Part shown: one piece after another, positions 1 to 9,217 of the stretch
Position numbering within the stretch: position 1 is the stretch's first letter
How the letters are laid out: each line of letters opens with the position of its first letter
Origin: Mycobacterium barrassiae
GTDB lineage: Bacteria; Actinomycetota; Actinomycetes; Mycobacteriales; Mycobacteriaceae
Assembly: GCF_025822765.1 (NCBI RefSeq)
Contig: NZ_JACKUK010000027.1
Coordinates: 311,626 to 375,625 of the forward strand
Length of the DNA stretch: 64,000 nucleotides
Direction of reading: 5' to 3'
Position numbers and translations under genes: made by a program
The notes under the pieces: model-generated
The model's input: only the letters and a program-made list of their open reading frames with translations
Database searches by the model: none
Told to the model about the DNA's origin: nothing

Positions 1-2
1 AT

Positions 3-506
3 CAGGGGTTCTTCCTGTTCGCGGTGCTGCTGTCGGCGCTGTCGGTCATTCCGCTGGGCAGCGGTATCGTCACGATTCCGTTCGGTGTCGGAATGATCCT
101 GTTCGGCAACGTATTCGGCGGCGTGTTCGTGATTCTCTTCCACGTGATCGTGGTGACCAACATCGACAACTTCCTGCGACCGATCCTCGTTCCCCGGGCA
201 GCCCGCCTGGACTCCGCGCTGATGCTTCTCGCTGTGTTCGCGGGCATCGCGATGTTCGGCGCATGGGGCATCATCATCGGTCCCGTCCTGATGATCATCA
301 TCGTGACGACGATCAGCGTGTACCTCGCCGTCTACAAGGGCGTACCGTTGATCGACCCCGACGAGCAGGATGCGAAACCCAAGCGGCGCAACCCGTTCTG
401 GCGGTTGGGCCGTCGGGTCAAACAGAGGCGTGACGAAACCGCCGAAGAAGAACCCGAGATCGAGAATGTCCCTGCGGGGCCCGCGACTACTTCAGGCGCT
501 GAGTGA
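3..506 (+). CDS. AI-2E family transporter, C-terminal part (cut by window edge)
   Basis: This is the last part of a polytopic membrane protein of the AI-2E/PerM family; the reading frame is open to the window edge, so the N-terminus lies upstream. Visible hydrophobic helices are separated by the family's typical stretch containing DNFLRPILV, followed by a charged cytoplasmic tail rich in Lys/Arg and Glu. The family includes putative permeases, and the actual substrate in mycobacteria is unknown. It ends in TGA at 504-506 and overlaps the convergent dienelactone hydrolase gene by 20 bp. By gene order it corresponds to Rv1101c of M. tuberculosis (recalled synteny). Confidence 0.85.
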   Translation, partial: QGFFLFAVLLSALSVIPLGSGIVTIPFGVGMILFGNVFGGVFVILFHVIVVTNIDNFLRPILVPRAARLDSALMLLAVFAGIAMFGAWGIIIGPVLMIIIVTTISVYLAVYKGVPLIDPDEQDAKPKRRNPFWRLGRRVKQRRDETAEEEPEIENVPAGPATTSGAE

Positions 507-1284
507 GGAACTCGACGACGCGCTTGAGTGCGGTGTCGGTGGGATAGCCCTCCTGATGGCGGAGCTCCAGCGTCAGCACGGAGTGCGCCATCCTTCCGAA
601 ACCGTGCTCGTTGCCCTTCTTCGAGTTGATCTCGATGACCTCGAACGCATCGCCGAGCCGATCCTTGAGCGTCTTGAACCGTGCGCCCGGCACCAGGGGG
701 TCCTCGCTGAATCGCAGTCCCAGAGCACACAATCCCTCGTTGGCCGCGCGCCGTTCCACGATTTTCAGCTCCGCCTCGGACAGACCCGGATCCCGCCGCT
801 GTTGGGGAGTCAACGGCAACGGCAGTGACGGCTGGCTGAGGATCGGCGCGAGCACGCTGTCGTCGACCGCAGCCGCCAACGCGAAACCGCCGGTGAAGCA
901 CTGGCCGATCACGCCGACACCCTTGCCCGGTGTCGAGGCGTTGAGGTCGCGCGCCAGTGCGCGCAGGTAATGCGCAACCGGCCGGTCGGCGTTTGTCGCG
1001 AAAGCCGCGAATTCCTTTGCCACGCAAGCGCGCATGATCGCCACGCCCGCTCCGGGCCGGGCTGCGGGTGCCCCTGGTGTACCGAACAGCGACGGCGCCG
1101 CCACCGTGAACCCGTTGTCCACCAGATGATTTCCCAGTGCCAGCACGCCCGGATGCAAGCCAGGCAATTCGGGAATGAGCACCACACCCGGACCCTCACC
1201 CTTGCGATACACGTCGTGGGTGTAGCCCGAAGCGGAGAACGGTGCGCAGCTCCAGCCGGTCAGATCAGCTTCCGGAGCGGTCAT
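487..1284 (-). CDS. Dienelactone hydrolase family protein
   Basis: A 265-residue alpha/beta hydrolase of the dienelactone hydrolase family. The nucleophile is a cysteine in the motif GQCFTGG (about residues 127-133), as in carboxymethylenebutenolidase, and a late GNEHGFGR segment should supply the catalytic histidine. Members hydrolyse lactones or esters; this protein's substrate cannot be told from sequence. No signal peptide is visible, so it is probably cytoplasmic. It lies 22 bp downstream of the DUF4245 gene on the same strand and is probably co-transcribed. Its 3' end overlaps the converging AI-2E transporter gene by 20 bp. Confidence 0.88.
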   Translation of the reverse strand: MTAPEADLTGWSCAPFSASGYTHDVYRKGEGPGVVLIPELPGLHPGVLALGNHLVDNGFTVAAPSLFGTPGAPAARPGAGVAIMRACVAKEFAAFATNADRPVAHYLRALARDLNASTPGKGVGVIGQCFTGGFALAAAVDDSVLAPILSQPSLPLPLTPQQRRDPGLSEAELKIVERRAANEGLCALGLRFSEDPLVPGARFKTLKDRLGDAFEVIEINSKKGNEHGFGRMAHSVLTLELRHQEGYPTDTALKRVVEFLTQRLK

Positions 1285-1306
1285 CTCTTCTCCTGTGCGG
1301 CGGGTC

Positions 1307-1954
1307 CTATGCGGCGGGCAAGGGCGAGGCGCTCTGCGTCGCCGCAGCCAGCGTACGGAACTCGTCGGTGGATGCGGCGCCGGTTATCGCAATCTGCGCA
1401 GGACCCTTCGGTCCGGTCAACCGGGTGGTCCACAGGGGCTCGCCAGGGCGCCCGTCGCGGTCGCCGCCGTCGTACACCACCCAGGTGACGCCGTCGACAT
1501 CCTCGACGCCCGTGGGATACAGGCTGTCCTCGATCGAGCCGACGAGTTTGTCCTCGTCGGCGTTGCTCTGCGTCAGGCTGACGTACATCCCGCTGGGCGC
1601 CAGATATCCGACGGTCGAGCTGACCGCACGGAGATGCTCCCCCGACGTCGGATCGGTGCGGCCGCCGTCGATGCCGTTCCGGCTGCCGGAGTTCGGCTGC
1701 CATCCCTCGGGCAGCTGGGGCACCCGGATCGGGATCTTGAGGGCGTCGGCGTCGGCCTGCAGCGCCCGAGGTGCGTCATAGGGGGGAACCGGTCCTTCCA
1801 CGGGCCCGCCGGCCTGGAACGAGCACATGCCCAGCACCCCGGCCAGCACGATGCAGGCAAAGATCAGCGGCGCCATGGACCAGAACATGTCCCGGCCGTC
1901 CTGGAGCAGCCGCGACTTAGCTGGCTTCGGAGCCGGCTGCGGCTGGGTGGTCAT
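1307..1954 (-). CDS. DUF4245 domain-containing membrane-anchored protein
   Basis: A 215-residue actinobacterial DUF4245 protein with a short proline-rich cytoplasmic N-terminus, one transmembrane helix at about residues 27-45, and an extracytoplasmic domain. Function is unknown. By position it matches Rv1100 next to glpX. The start at 1954 is chosen because the protein begins MTTQPQ just before the helix and because a -10-like GATACT lies 7 nt upstream, suggesting a leaderless transcript. The same frame is open much further upstream, but only as antisense of glpX. It is divergent from glpX with 54 bp between the start codons. Confidence 0.85.
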   Translation of the reverse strand: MTTQPQPAPKPAKSRLLQDGRDMFWSMAPLIFACIVLAGVLGMCSFQAGGPVEGPVPPYDAPRALQADADALKIPIRVPQLPEGWQPNSGSRNGIDGGRTDPTSGEHLRAVSSTVGYLAPSGMYVSLTQSNADEDKLVGSIEDSLYPTGVEDVDGVTWVVYDGGDRDGRPGEPLWTTRLTGPKGPAQIAITGAASTDEFRTLAAATQSASPLPAA

Positions 1955-1961
1955 GGTCGCC

Positions 1962-1967
1962 AGTATC
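1962..1967 (-). promoter_or_regulatory. Candidate leaderless -10 element for DUF4245 gene
   Basis: GATACT on the minus strand is followed by 7 nt and then the ATG at 1954, the usual spacing for mycobacterial leaderless transcripts. The first base departs from the TANNNT consensus. Confidence 0.45.
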
Positions 1968-1996
1968 CCAGGTCCCAACGGCCGGTCGGCGGATGG

Positions 1997-2002
1997 GACA
2001 AT
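1997..2002 (+). promoter_or_regulatory. Candidate leaderless -10 element for glpX
   Basis: GACAAT is followed by 6 nt and the ATG at 2009. The same hexamer precedes the embR-like and 48824 genes at the same kind of spacing, which supports it as a genuine -10 variant. Confidence 0.5.
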
Positions 2003-2008
2003 CTGCGC

Positions 2009-3037
2009 ATGACTCCCGCGCGTGGTGAAGCACCCGACCGTAACCTCGCCCTCGAACTCGTGCGAGTGACCGAAGCCGGAGCGATGGCCGCAGGCCGCTG
2101 GGTAGGCCGCGGCGACAAGGAAGGCGGCGACGGCGCGGCCGTCGACGCCATGCGTGAGCTGGTCAATTCCGTGTCGATGCGCGGCGTCGTGGTGATCGGT
2201 GAGGGCGAGAAGGACAACGCCCCGATGCTCTACAACGGCGAAGAGGTCGGCAACGGCGACGGACCGGAATGCGACTTCGCCGTCGACCCGATCGACGGCA
2301 CCACGCTGATGAGCAAGGGCCTGTCCAACGCGATCTCGGTGCTCGCGGTGTCCGAGCGCGGCACCATGTACGACCCGTCCGCGGTGTTCTACATGAACAA
2401 GATCGCCGTGGGTCCCGACGCCGTCGACGCCATTGACATCACCGCCCCGATCGGTGAGAACATCCGCAAGGTCGCCAAGGCCAAGAACGTCTCGGTGTCC
2501 GACCTCACCGTCTGCATCCTCGACCGCCCCCGGCACAAGCAGCTGATCGATGATGTCCGCGCCGCCGGCGCCCGCTGCCGACTGATCTCCGACGGCGACG
2601 TCGCGGGCGCGATCTCGGCGTGCCGCCCGAACACCAGCACCGATCTGCTCGTCGGCATCGGCGGCACCCCGGAGGGCATCATCGCCGCGGCGGCCATCCG
2701 TTGCATGGGGGGCGCCATCCAGGGCCAACTGGCGCCCAAGGACGACGAGGAACGCCAGAAGGCGATCGACCGTGGTCTGGACCTCGACCAGGTGCTGTAC
2801 ACCGAGGACCTGGTTTCCGGTGACAACGTCTTCTTCTGCGCCACCGGCGTCACAGACGGTGACCTGCTCAAGGGCGTCCACTACTACGGCGGCGGCTGCA
2901 CCACGCAGTCCATCGTCATGCGCAGCAAGTCCGGCACCGTACGAATGATCGAGGCGTACCACCGGCTCTCCAAACTCAACGAATACTCCGCGATCGATTT
3001 CACCGGCGACAGCAGCGCGGTCTACCCGTTGCCGTAA
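2009..3037 (+). CDS. glpX: Fructose-1,6-bisphosphatase class II (GlpX)
   Basis: A 342-residue class II fructose-1,6-bisphosphatase, the gluconeogenic step converting fructose 1,6-bisphosphate to fructose 6-phosphate in the cytosol. Metal and phosphate-binding motifs of the lithium-sensitive phosphatase fold are visible: GEGEKD (64-69) and DPIDGTT (93-99), plus GIGGTPEG in the second half. The frame is open far upstream, but the conserved protein starts at MTPARG. The ATG has a -10-like GACAAT 6 nt before it and no Shine-Dalgarno, so a leaderless mRNA is likely. fumC follows 30 bp downstream. In M. tuberculosis GlpX (Rv1099c) is the main FBPase (known). Confidence 0.97.
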   Translation: MTPARGEAPDRNLALELVRVTEAGAMAAGRWVGRGDKEGGDGAAVDAMRELVNSVSMRGVVVIGEGEKDNAPMLYNGEEVGNGDGPECDFAVDPIDGTTLMSKGLSNAISVLAVSERGTMYDPSAVFYMNKIAVGPDAVDAIDITAPIGENIRKVAKAKNVSVSDLTVCILDRPRHKQLIDDVRAAGARCRLISDGDVAGAISACRPNTSTDLLVGIGGTPEGIIAAAAIRCMGGAIQGQLAPKDDEERQKAIDRGLDLDQVLYTEDLVSGDNVFFCATGVTDGDLLKGVHYYGGGCTTQSIVMRSKSGTVRMIEAYHRLSKLNEYSAIDFTGDSSAVYPLP

Positions 3038-3067
3038 CCGGATCACTCACCAAGGAACAGGGAGCAA

Positions 3068-4477
3068 ATGTCCGACGACGCCGTCGAGTACCGCATCGAG
3101 CACGACACCATGGGCGAGGTCCGGGTGCCGATCAACGCGCTCTGGCGAGCCCAGACCCAACGCGCGGTGGAGAACTTCCCGATCTCAGGCCGCGGCCTCG
3201 AGCGCACCCAGATCCGGGCGCTGGGCCTGCTGAAAGGCGCCTGCGCACAGGTGAACAAGGACCTCGGCCTGCTCGCACCGGAGAAGGCCGACGCCATCAT
3301 CGCCGCCGCCGGCGAGATCGCCGATGGCCTGCATGACGATCAGTTCCCCATCGACGTGTTCCAAACCGGTTCCGGCACAAGCTCGAACATGAACACCAAC
3401 GAGGTGATCGCCAGCATCGCCGACCGCAACGGCGTGAAGGTGCACCCGAACGACGACGTGAACATGTCGCAGTCGTCCAACGACACGTTCCCCACCGCTA
3501 CGCACATCGCGGCCACCGAAGCCGCGGTGCGCCACCTCATTCCGGCGCTCGAGGTGCTGCACGCGTCGCTGGACGCGAAGGCGCGCCAGTGGCGCACGGT
3601 CGTCAAGTCCGGCCGCACTCATCTGATGGACGCCGTCCCGGTGACACTGGGCCAGGAGTTCAGCGGCTATGCCCGCCAGGTGGAAGCCTCCATAGAACGG
3701 GTGAAGGCCACCCTGCCCCGGTTGGGTGAGTTGGCGATCGGCGGCACGGCGGTCGGCACCGGCCTCAATGCGCCGGACGATTTCGACGCACGAGTGGTCG
3801 CGGTGCTGACCGAGCTCACCGGGCTAGGCGAATTGCGGGTCTGCGCAAACCACTTCGAGGCGCAGGCCGCCCGTGACGGGCTGGTCGAAGCGTCGGGCGC
3901 GCTGCGCACCACCGCGGTATCGCTGACCAAGATCGCCAACGACATCCGCTGGATGGGCTCGGGCCCGCTGACCGGTCTCGGCGAGATCCAACTCCCCGAC
4001 CTGCAGCCGGGCAGCTCGATCATGCCGGGCAAGGTCAATCCGGTTATCCCGGAAGCGATTACCCAGGTCGCCGCGCAGGTGATCGGGAATGACGCCGCGA
4101 TCGCGTGGGGCGGCGGCAACGGCGCTTTCGAGCTCAACGTCTACATCCCGATGATGGCCCGCAACCTGCTCGAGTCGTTCAAGATCCTCACCAACTCGGC
4201 GAAGCTGTTCGCCGAGCGGTGCATCGACGGCCTCATCGCCAACGAGGAGCGCCTGCGCGAGCTGGCCGAGTCGTCGCCGTCGATCGTGACGCCGCTGAAC
4301 TCCGCCATCGGCTACGAGGAGGCCGCCGCGGTCGCCAAGCAGGCGCTCAAGGAGAAGAAGACCATCCGCCAGACGGTGATCGACCGTGGGCTCATCGGCG
4401 ACAAACTGTCGCTCGAGGAACTCGACAAGCGCCTCGATGTGCTGGCGATGGCCAAGGTCAAGGACGGCGACAGCTAA
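3068..4477 (+). CDS. fumC: Class II fumarate hydratase
   Basis: A 469-residue iron-independent fumarase that interconverts fumarate and malate in the TCA cycle. It carries GRTHLMDA (182-189) with a catalytic-site histidine, and the superfamily signature [11 protein letters not shown] (315-325) on the mobile active-site loop. Length is normal for the family. A GGGAG Shine-Dalgarno lies just upstream of the ATG, consistent with translation from a transcript shared with glpX 30 bp upstream. Orthologue of Rv1098c by sequence and order. Confidence 0.97.
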   Translation: MSDDAVEYRIEHDTMGEVRVPINALWRAQTQRAVENFPISGRGLERTQIRALGLLKGACAQVNKDLGLLAPEKADAIIAAAGEIADGLHDDQFPIDVFQTGSGTSSNMNTNEVIASIADRNGVKVHPNDDVNMSQSSNDTFPTATHIAATEAAVRHLIPALEVLHASLDAKARQWRTVVKSGRTHLMDAVPVTLGQEFSGYARQVEASIERVKATLPRLGELAIGGTAVGTGLNAPDDFDARVVAVLTELTGLGELRVCANHFEAQAARDGLVEASGALRTTAVSLTKIANDIRWMGSGPLTGLGEIQLPDLQPGSSIMPGKVNPVIPEAITQVAAQVIGNDAAIAWGGGNGAFELNVYIPMMARNLLESFKILTNSAKLFAERCIDGLIANEERLRELAESSPSIVTPLNSAIGYEEAAAVAKQALKEKKTIRQTVIDRGLIGDKLSLEELDKRLDVLAMAKVKDGDS

Positions 4478-4567
4478 CCGCTGCACGCGTAGAACCGGCA
4501 CGTATCGGGTATAGGGCCACCTGCCACCGCTGCGACGACTGGCGCGAGTTCGGCCAGAGGCCGCGCG

Positions 4568-7342
4568 GTGCAGGGGTTCATCTACGTGGCGGGGACTGGA
4601 GTGGCTGGTTTACAGGGCCGCCCGACGGAGCAGCGCGCGGTCGCGTCGTTTCTGACCGCGACAGCCGTCGGGCCATCCGCGCTGCTGATCGAGGGTGAAC
4701 CGGGAATAGGCAAGACCACGCTGTGGTCGAGCGCCGTCGACCAGGCAACCGTGCGCCAATTCGGGGTCCTGTCCACCCGCGCCGCGGCCGCCGAATCGGT
4801 GCTGGCGTACACAGCGCTGGCGGACATGCTCGTCGATGTCGATCCGGACACGTGGGCCGATCTGCCGGCCCCACAATTACGCGCAGTGGACCAGGTACTG
4901 TTGCGCGCCGACACCGGCGATGCGACCGACCAGCGCGCCGTCGCCGCGGCGTTCCTTTCAGTGATCGAGCGACTCACCGAATCCGGACCCGTGGTATTGG
5001 CCATCGACGATCTGCAATGGCTCGATCCCTCCAGCGTCCACGTACTGGCCTTCGTCGCGCGCCGGCTCACCGGATCTGTCGGAATTCTCGGCAGCGTGCG
5101 CACCGAACTGCACGACAGCGCCGGCACAGCGTGGCTCCAGCTGCCGCGACCGGAAGGCCTCAACCGTATCCGGCTGAGCCCGTTGAGTATTGGTGAACTA
5201 CATACCGCGGTCACATCCCGGCTACAGCGGCATTTCTCGCGCCCGGAGATGGGCCGCATCTACGAAATCTCCGGTGGTAACCCGTTTTACGCCATCGAGT
5301 TGGCCCGAGAACTGAATGAGCAATCCACGACAAAGCTCCCCCGCACATTGAGTGAGATTGTCCGGAGCCGGCTCACAGGCCTCGTCCCCGACGTCCATGA
5401 GGCGTTGCTCGCGGCGTCATGTATGGCGGCTCCGACAGTCGATCTGGTGTCGAGGGCGACAGTCGGCGGCGACGATCAGCTGGTTGATCTTCTCGAAATC
5501 GCGGAGAGCAAAGGCATTATCGCGATCGACGGCAACCGGATCCACTTTGCACACCCGCTGCTGGCCAGGGGGGTCTATACCGAGGCCGCACCCGCGCGGC
5601 GGCGTTCGATGCACCGCAGGCTCGCCGCGATCGTCGACGAGCCCGAAGTGCGCGCGCGGCATCTGGCCCTGGCCGCCACCAGCGGTGATGACCTGACGCT
5701 GCGCGCACTCGACCGGGCGGCCGAATCGGCGCGTGCGCGCGGTGCCCCCGTGGCGGCTGCCGAACTGATGGACCTGGCGATCGGCCTGGGCGGTGACGCA
5801 CCCGATCGCCGGCTGCGCTCGGCGCTGCACCACTTCGACGCCGGCGATCACGAACGGGCCGCTGCGGTGCTTCAGGAGACCGTCGATCGGCTGCCACCGG
5901 GCGATCTGCGGGCAGAAGCCTTGTGCCGCTTGGCGGTTGTCCGTCTATACACCGAGGGCTTCGTCGAGGCAACCGATGTGCTGCACCAGGCCCTCGATGA
6001 TGCGCACGAGAACAGCCCGCTGCGGGTTCAGATGCTGATCACGCTGGCGTACTCGCTCATGCACGCGAACAGGATTCGAGAAGGCAGGGATACCGCCACC
6101 CTAGCGGTGGGCGTCGCCGAGCGGCTCGGCCAGCCACACCTGCTGAGCATGGCCCTCGGGATGCGGGTGATGTTGGGCTTCATGGCGGGTGAAGGGCTGG
6201 ACGGTGAGAGTCTCGGTCGCGCAGTGGAACTGGAGGATGAGCAGGCCTTCACACCGCTGGTGTTCCGCCCGAGTGTGCAGCGCGCCCTGCTGCTGGAGTG
6301 GACCGGCGACTTGGAGGAGGCGCGCGAGGCCCTAGAACGGATCCGATTGCGCTGCATGGAGAAGGGCGAGGAAGGCGAGTATGTCTTCATCGCTCAGCAC
6401 GTCGTGCTGAGCTCGATGTGGGCGGGCGATTTCGTCAACGCCAATCTCGTCGCCGAGGATGCCGCAGACCGAGCTCGACAACTCGCAGGCAGCACCCCGT
6501 CATTCCTCGCCAACAGCATGCGCGCACCGTTGGCCGTCTTCGCCGGCCAGGAGGCCGAAGCACGACGCGTGATCGACTCGGCTCTCGAGATCGTCGGTCG
6601 CACAGGGACTTTCCGACTCGGTGATCGCCTGTTGGCCACTTTGGCGTTCCTGGAACTGTCACTCGGCCATTACGCGGACGCCGTGGAAGCGGTGGCGCCG
6701 ATGCTGTCGGCCTTCGACCCCGAGTCGACGCCCACCGAACTGCCCGGTGCCATGTTCCTGCCGGATGCCGTCGAGGCCCTCGTCCAGTTGGGCAGGCCGG
6801 CCGAGGCCGAGCCCCTTGTCGAGGCGCTGGAGCGTAACGGCCGCACGTTTGATCGCGCCTGGATGACGGCGACCGGCGCGCGGTGCCGCGCCATGCTGTT
6901 GGCGGCGCGCGGTGACCTCGACGGCGCGCACGCGGCGGCCCAACGGGCGCTGGCCGAACACGACCGTGTGTCGATGCCGTTCGAGCGGGCGAGGACGCTA
7001 CTGCTGGTCGGCCAGCTGGAACGCCGACTGCGGAAAAAGGACTCCGCGACCGCGAACCTGCAGGCCGCGCTTGACGTTTTCGAAACGCACAACATTCCGC
7101 TGTGGGCCGACCGGGCCCGCGCTGAACTGGCACGCGCCAAGGTCGGCCCGCACGCGTCGGGCCGACTGACCCCCTCCGAACAGCGCGTCGCCGAACTCGC
7201 CGCGTCGGGCATGAAGAACCGCGACGTCGCCAACGCGTTGTTCATCAGCCCAAAGACCGTCGAGGCGAACCTGGCCCGGATCTACCGCAAGTTGGGCATC
7301 GAGTCGCGCGCCGAGCTCGGCCGTCACATCGGCCGCGTCTAG
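4568..7342 (+). CDS. Large ATP-binding LuxR-family transcriptional regulator (LAL type)
   Basis: A 924-residue LAL-type regulator. An N-terminal AAA/NTPase domain has Walker A GEPGIGKTT (about 43-51) and Walker B VLAIDDLQWLD (about 143-153). A long helical TPR-like middle follows, and the C-terminus (about 868-920) is a LuxR/GerE helix-turn-helix containing PSEQRVAELAASG and SPKTVEANL. Such proteins are signal-responsive activators; ligand and targets are unknown. The GTG at 4568 is a guess: GTGs at 4586 and 4601 are in frame and the conserved start may be VAGLQGRPTEQ. It sits alone between fumC and a small membrane gene, so no obvious target is adjacent. Confidence 0.9.
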   Translation: MQGFIYVAGTGVAGLQGRPTEQRAVASFLTATAVGPSALLIEGEPGIGKTTLWSSAVDQATVRQFGVLSTRAAAAESVLAYTALADMLVDVDPDTWADLPAPQLRAVDQVLLRADTGDATDQRAVAAAFLSVIERLTESGPVVLAIDDLQWLDPSSVHVLAFVARRLTGSVGILGSVRTELHDSAGTAWLQLPRPEGLNRIRLSPLSIGELHTAVTSRLQRHFSRPEMGRIYEISGGNPFYAIELARELNEQSTTKLPRTLSEIVRSRLTGLVPDVHEALLAASCMAAPTVDLVSRATVGGDDQLVDLLEIAESKGIIAIDGNRIHFAHPLLARGVYTEAAPARRRSMHRRLAAIVDEPEVRARHLALAATSGDDLTLRALDRAAESARARGAPVAAAELMDLAIGLGGDAPDRRLRSALHHFDAGDHERAAAVLQETVDRLPPGDLRAEALCRLAVVRLYTEGFVEATDVLHQALDDAHENSPLRVQMLITLAYSLMHANRIREGRDTATLAVGVAERLGQPHLLSMALGMRVMLGFMAGEGLDGESLGRAVELEDEQAFTPLVFRPSVQRALLLEWTGDLEEAREALERIRLRCMEKGEEGEYVFIAQHVVLSSMWAGDFVNANLVAEDAADRARQLAGSTPSFLANSMRAPLAVFAGQEAEARRVIDSALEIVGRTGTFRLGDRLLATLAFLELSLGHYADAVEAVAPMLSAFDPESTPTELPGAMFLPDAVEALVQLGRPAEAEPLVEALERNGRTFDRAWMTATGARCRAMLLAARGDLDGAHAAAQRALAEHDRVSMPFERARTLLLVGQLERRLRKKDSATANLQAALDVFETHNIPLWADRARAELARAKVGPHASGRLTPSEQRVAELAASGMKNRDVANALFISPKTVEANLARIYRKLGIESRAELGRHIGRV

Positions 7343-7431
7343 TTCGGCAAGGCATAGGGAAACTCCCTATTCCCCACCGGACCGCGACGAATTAGCGTCA
7401 GACGCCGGAACTGAATACTCCAGGAGGATAG

Positions 7432-7656
7432 GTGCGCGTCGACCAGGCTCCCTCGACCCCGTCGCCAGTGGTGTCCCCGGGCACCCCGCTGGTCACCACG
7501 GCGACCTGCCAACCCGCGTTGCGCACCGGATTCGCGATGCTGGCCCTGGTGTCGCTGATCGACCTGCCCAGAGCCGAGCGGGCCGACCGGGTGCTGGCGT
7601 TGAGCGGTGCGGCCGCGGCGGGCTGGTTCCTCGTGCGGAGCCGCCACAAAGAGTGA
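7432..7656 (+). CDS. Small hypothetical membrane protein
   Basis: A 74-residue ORF starting with GTG, preceded by a strong AGGAGG Shine-Dalgarno at 7422-7427. It contains one or two weakly hydrophobic segments (about 30-42 and 54-67) and ends with a basic RSRHKE tail. I do not recognise the family. Reality is supported by the ribosome-binding site and by its stop coinciding with the start of an intergenic palindrome. Function unknown. Confidence 0.55.
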   Translation: MRVDQAPSTPSPVVSPGTPLVTTATCQPALRTGFAMLALVSLIDLPRAERADRVLALSGAAAAGWFLVRSRHKE

Positions 7657-7705
7657 TTTCGGCGTGTTGAGTCTCGCTGAGCGATACCCAGCACGCCGAA
7701 GTCGC
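7653..7705. repeat. 53-bp dispersed palindrome, copy 1
   Basis: Arms 7653-7672 and 7686-7705 (20 bp each) pair with a few mismatches or G-U pairs around a 13-nt spacer that is itself palindromic. Same layout as copies at 17813 and 46978. It lies between the converging small membrane gene and phoH2 and overlaps the former's stop codon, so it may also act as a two-way transcription end. Confidence 0.85.
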
Positions 7706-7712
7706 CACTCAC

Positions 7713-9026
7713 TCAGGGGAGCGCGCCGGGGCTGATCTCCTCCAGCATCTCGGTGACCAGTGCCGCGATCGGCGAACGCTCGCTGCGCAGCAGCGTGATG
7801 TGCGCGAACAACGGATGCCCCTTGAGCTTCTCGATGACCGCGGCCACGCCGTCGTGACGGCCCACCCGCAGGTTGTCGCGCTGGGCGACGTCATGGGTGA
7901 GCACCACCCGCGAACCCGCGCCCAAGCGCGACAGCACGGTCAGCAGGACGTTGCGTTCCAGCGACTGCGCCTCGTCGACGATGACGAACGAGTCGTGCAG
8001 CGAGCGACCGCGAATGTGGGTCAGCGGCAGCACTTCCAGCATGCCGCGGGACAGCACCTCTTCGAGCACCGCGGGGCTGGCCAGCCCCTCGAGCGTGTCG
8101 AAAACGGCCTGCGCCCAGGGACCCATCTTCTCGCTCTCGCTGCCGGGCAGGTATCCGAGATCCTGCCCGCCGACCGCGTACAGCGGCCGGAACACCACGA
8201 CCTTGCGGTGGGTGCGGCGCTCGAGCACAGCCTCCAGTCCGGCGCACAGCGCAAGCGCCGACTTTCCGGTGCCCGCCTTACCGCCCAGCGAGACGATGCC
8301 AACCGATTCGTCGAGCAACAGGTCCAGTGCGACGCGCTGCTCGGCGGAGCGGCCGCGCAGCCCGAACACCTCACGGTCACCACGGACCAGTTGCACCCGC
8401 TTCTCGGAATTGACCCTGCCCAGCGCATGCGAGCTACCGCCCAGCAGCCGGATTCCGGTGTGGCACGGGAGGTTTCGGGCCACCTCCAGATCGATCTCAC
8501 CCTCGGCGAACAGAGCATCGATCTCTTCGGCCGACACCTCGACCTCGTCCATGCCGGTCCAACCGGACGTGACGACGTCCTGAGCGTGGTACTCGTCGGC
8601 GGTCAACCCGACGGCGCCCGCCTTCACCCGAAGCGGAATGTCCTTGCTCACCAACGTCACCAGCTTGCCCTCCGCGGCGAGGTTGGCCGCACAGGTGAGG
8701 ATGCGCGAATCGTTGCTCTCGGTTCGGAACCCTGCGGGCAGCACCATCGGGTCGCTGTGGTTCAGTTCGACATGCAACGTACCGCCCTGTGTACCAACGG
8801 GAATCGGCTGATCGAGCCGTCCGTGTTCGAGGCGGAGATCGTCGAACATCCGCAGTGCCTGCCGGGCGAACCAGCCAAGCTCGTGGTGATGCCGCTTGGC
8901 TTCCAGTTCGCTGATGACCACGAGCGGGACCACGACTTCGTGCTCGGCAAACCGCGTACATGCCCACGGATCGGACAGCAGCACGGAAGTGTCGAGAACG
9001 TAGGTCCGCAAGGGCGAATCAGTCAC
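7713..9026 (-). CDS. phoH2: PhoH2: PIN-domain RNase fused to PhoH ATPase/RNA helicase
   Basis: A 437-residue protein with an N-terminal PIN ribonuclease domain ([11 protein letters not shown], about 9-19, with the first acidic residue) fused to a PhoH ATPase domain (P-loop [11 protein letters not shown], about 245-256). Mycobacterial PhoH2 is known as an ATP-dependent RNA unwinding and cleaving enzyme (Rv1095 in M. tuberculosis). I place the start at the GTG at 9026: it is preceded by GAGGAG at good spacing and overlaps the stop of a 44-codon ORF by 4 nt (GTGA). An in-frame ATG at 9056 would lie inside that small ORF and lacks support. Confidence 0.93.
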   Translation of the reverse strand: MTDSPLRTYVLDTSVLLSDPWACTRFAEHEVVVPLVVISELEAKRHHHELGWFARQALRMFDDLRLEHGRLDQPIPVGTQGGTLHVELNHSDPMVLPAGFRTESNDSRILTCAANLAAEGKLVTLVSKDIPLRVKAGAVGLTADEYHAQDVVTSGWTGMDEVEVSAEEIDALFAEGEIDLEVARNLPCHTGIRLLGGSSHALGRVNSEKRVQLVRGDREVFGLRGRSAEQRVALDLLLDESVGIVSLGGKAGTGKSALALCAGLEAVLERRTHRKVVVFRPLYAVGGQDLGYLPGSESEKMGPWAQAVFDTLEGLASPAVLEEVLSRGMLEVLPLTHIRGRSLHDSFVIVDEAQSLERNVLLTVLSRLGAGSRVVLTHDVAQRDNLRVGRHDGVAAVIEKLKGHPLFAHITLLRSERSPIAALVTEMLEEISPGALP

Positions 9027-9157
9027 GTAGCGCTCCTCGAGCCCGCGCGGCCCCACGCGAACCGTTCGGCGGACGCAGCGGCTTTCGGACCGGGGCCGGT
9101 CCTCTCGTGATCGAAACGATCGGTACCGCCCGGACAGCAGAGCATGTCGCTAGCCAT
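9023..9157 (-). CDS. phoAT: Candidate PhoAT antitoxin, small ORF overlapping phoH2
   Basis: A 44-codon ORF read directly from the minus strand, starting [11 protein letters not shown] and ending AGSRSAT, whose TGA overlaps the phoH2 GTG (4-nt GTGA overlap, typical translational coupling). A short gene phoAT in this position, overlapping the start of phoH2, has been described in mycobacteria as an antitoxin-like partner. I assign it by position and overlap; I cannot align it to the published peptide. A -10-like TAGCGT lies 8 nt before the ATG, so the transcript may be leaderless. Confidence 0.6.
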   Translation of the reverse strand: MASDMLCCPGGTDRFDHERTGPGPKAAASAERFAWGRAGSRSAT

Positions 9158-9165
9158 CGCAAATG

Positions 9166-9171
9166 ACGCTA
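9166..9171 (-). promoter_or_regulatory. Candidate -10 element for phoAT-phoH2
   Basis: TAGCGT on the minus strand, 8 nt before the ATG at 9157. It matches the TANNNT consensus; the spacing is one base longer than at other leaderless genes here. Confidence 0.4.
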
Positions 9172-9217
9172 CTCCCGCGTCGGCATATGCGCCGCGCAGG
9201 CGCGCCGTGGCAAACGG

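Noticed and set aside
1307-3046. Long minus-strand frame continuing through glpX upstream of the DUF4245 start
   Set aside because: Only the part after 1954 has homology. The rest is antisense of glpX, an effect of high-GC codon bias.
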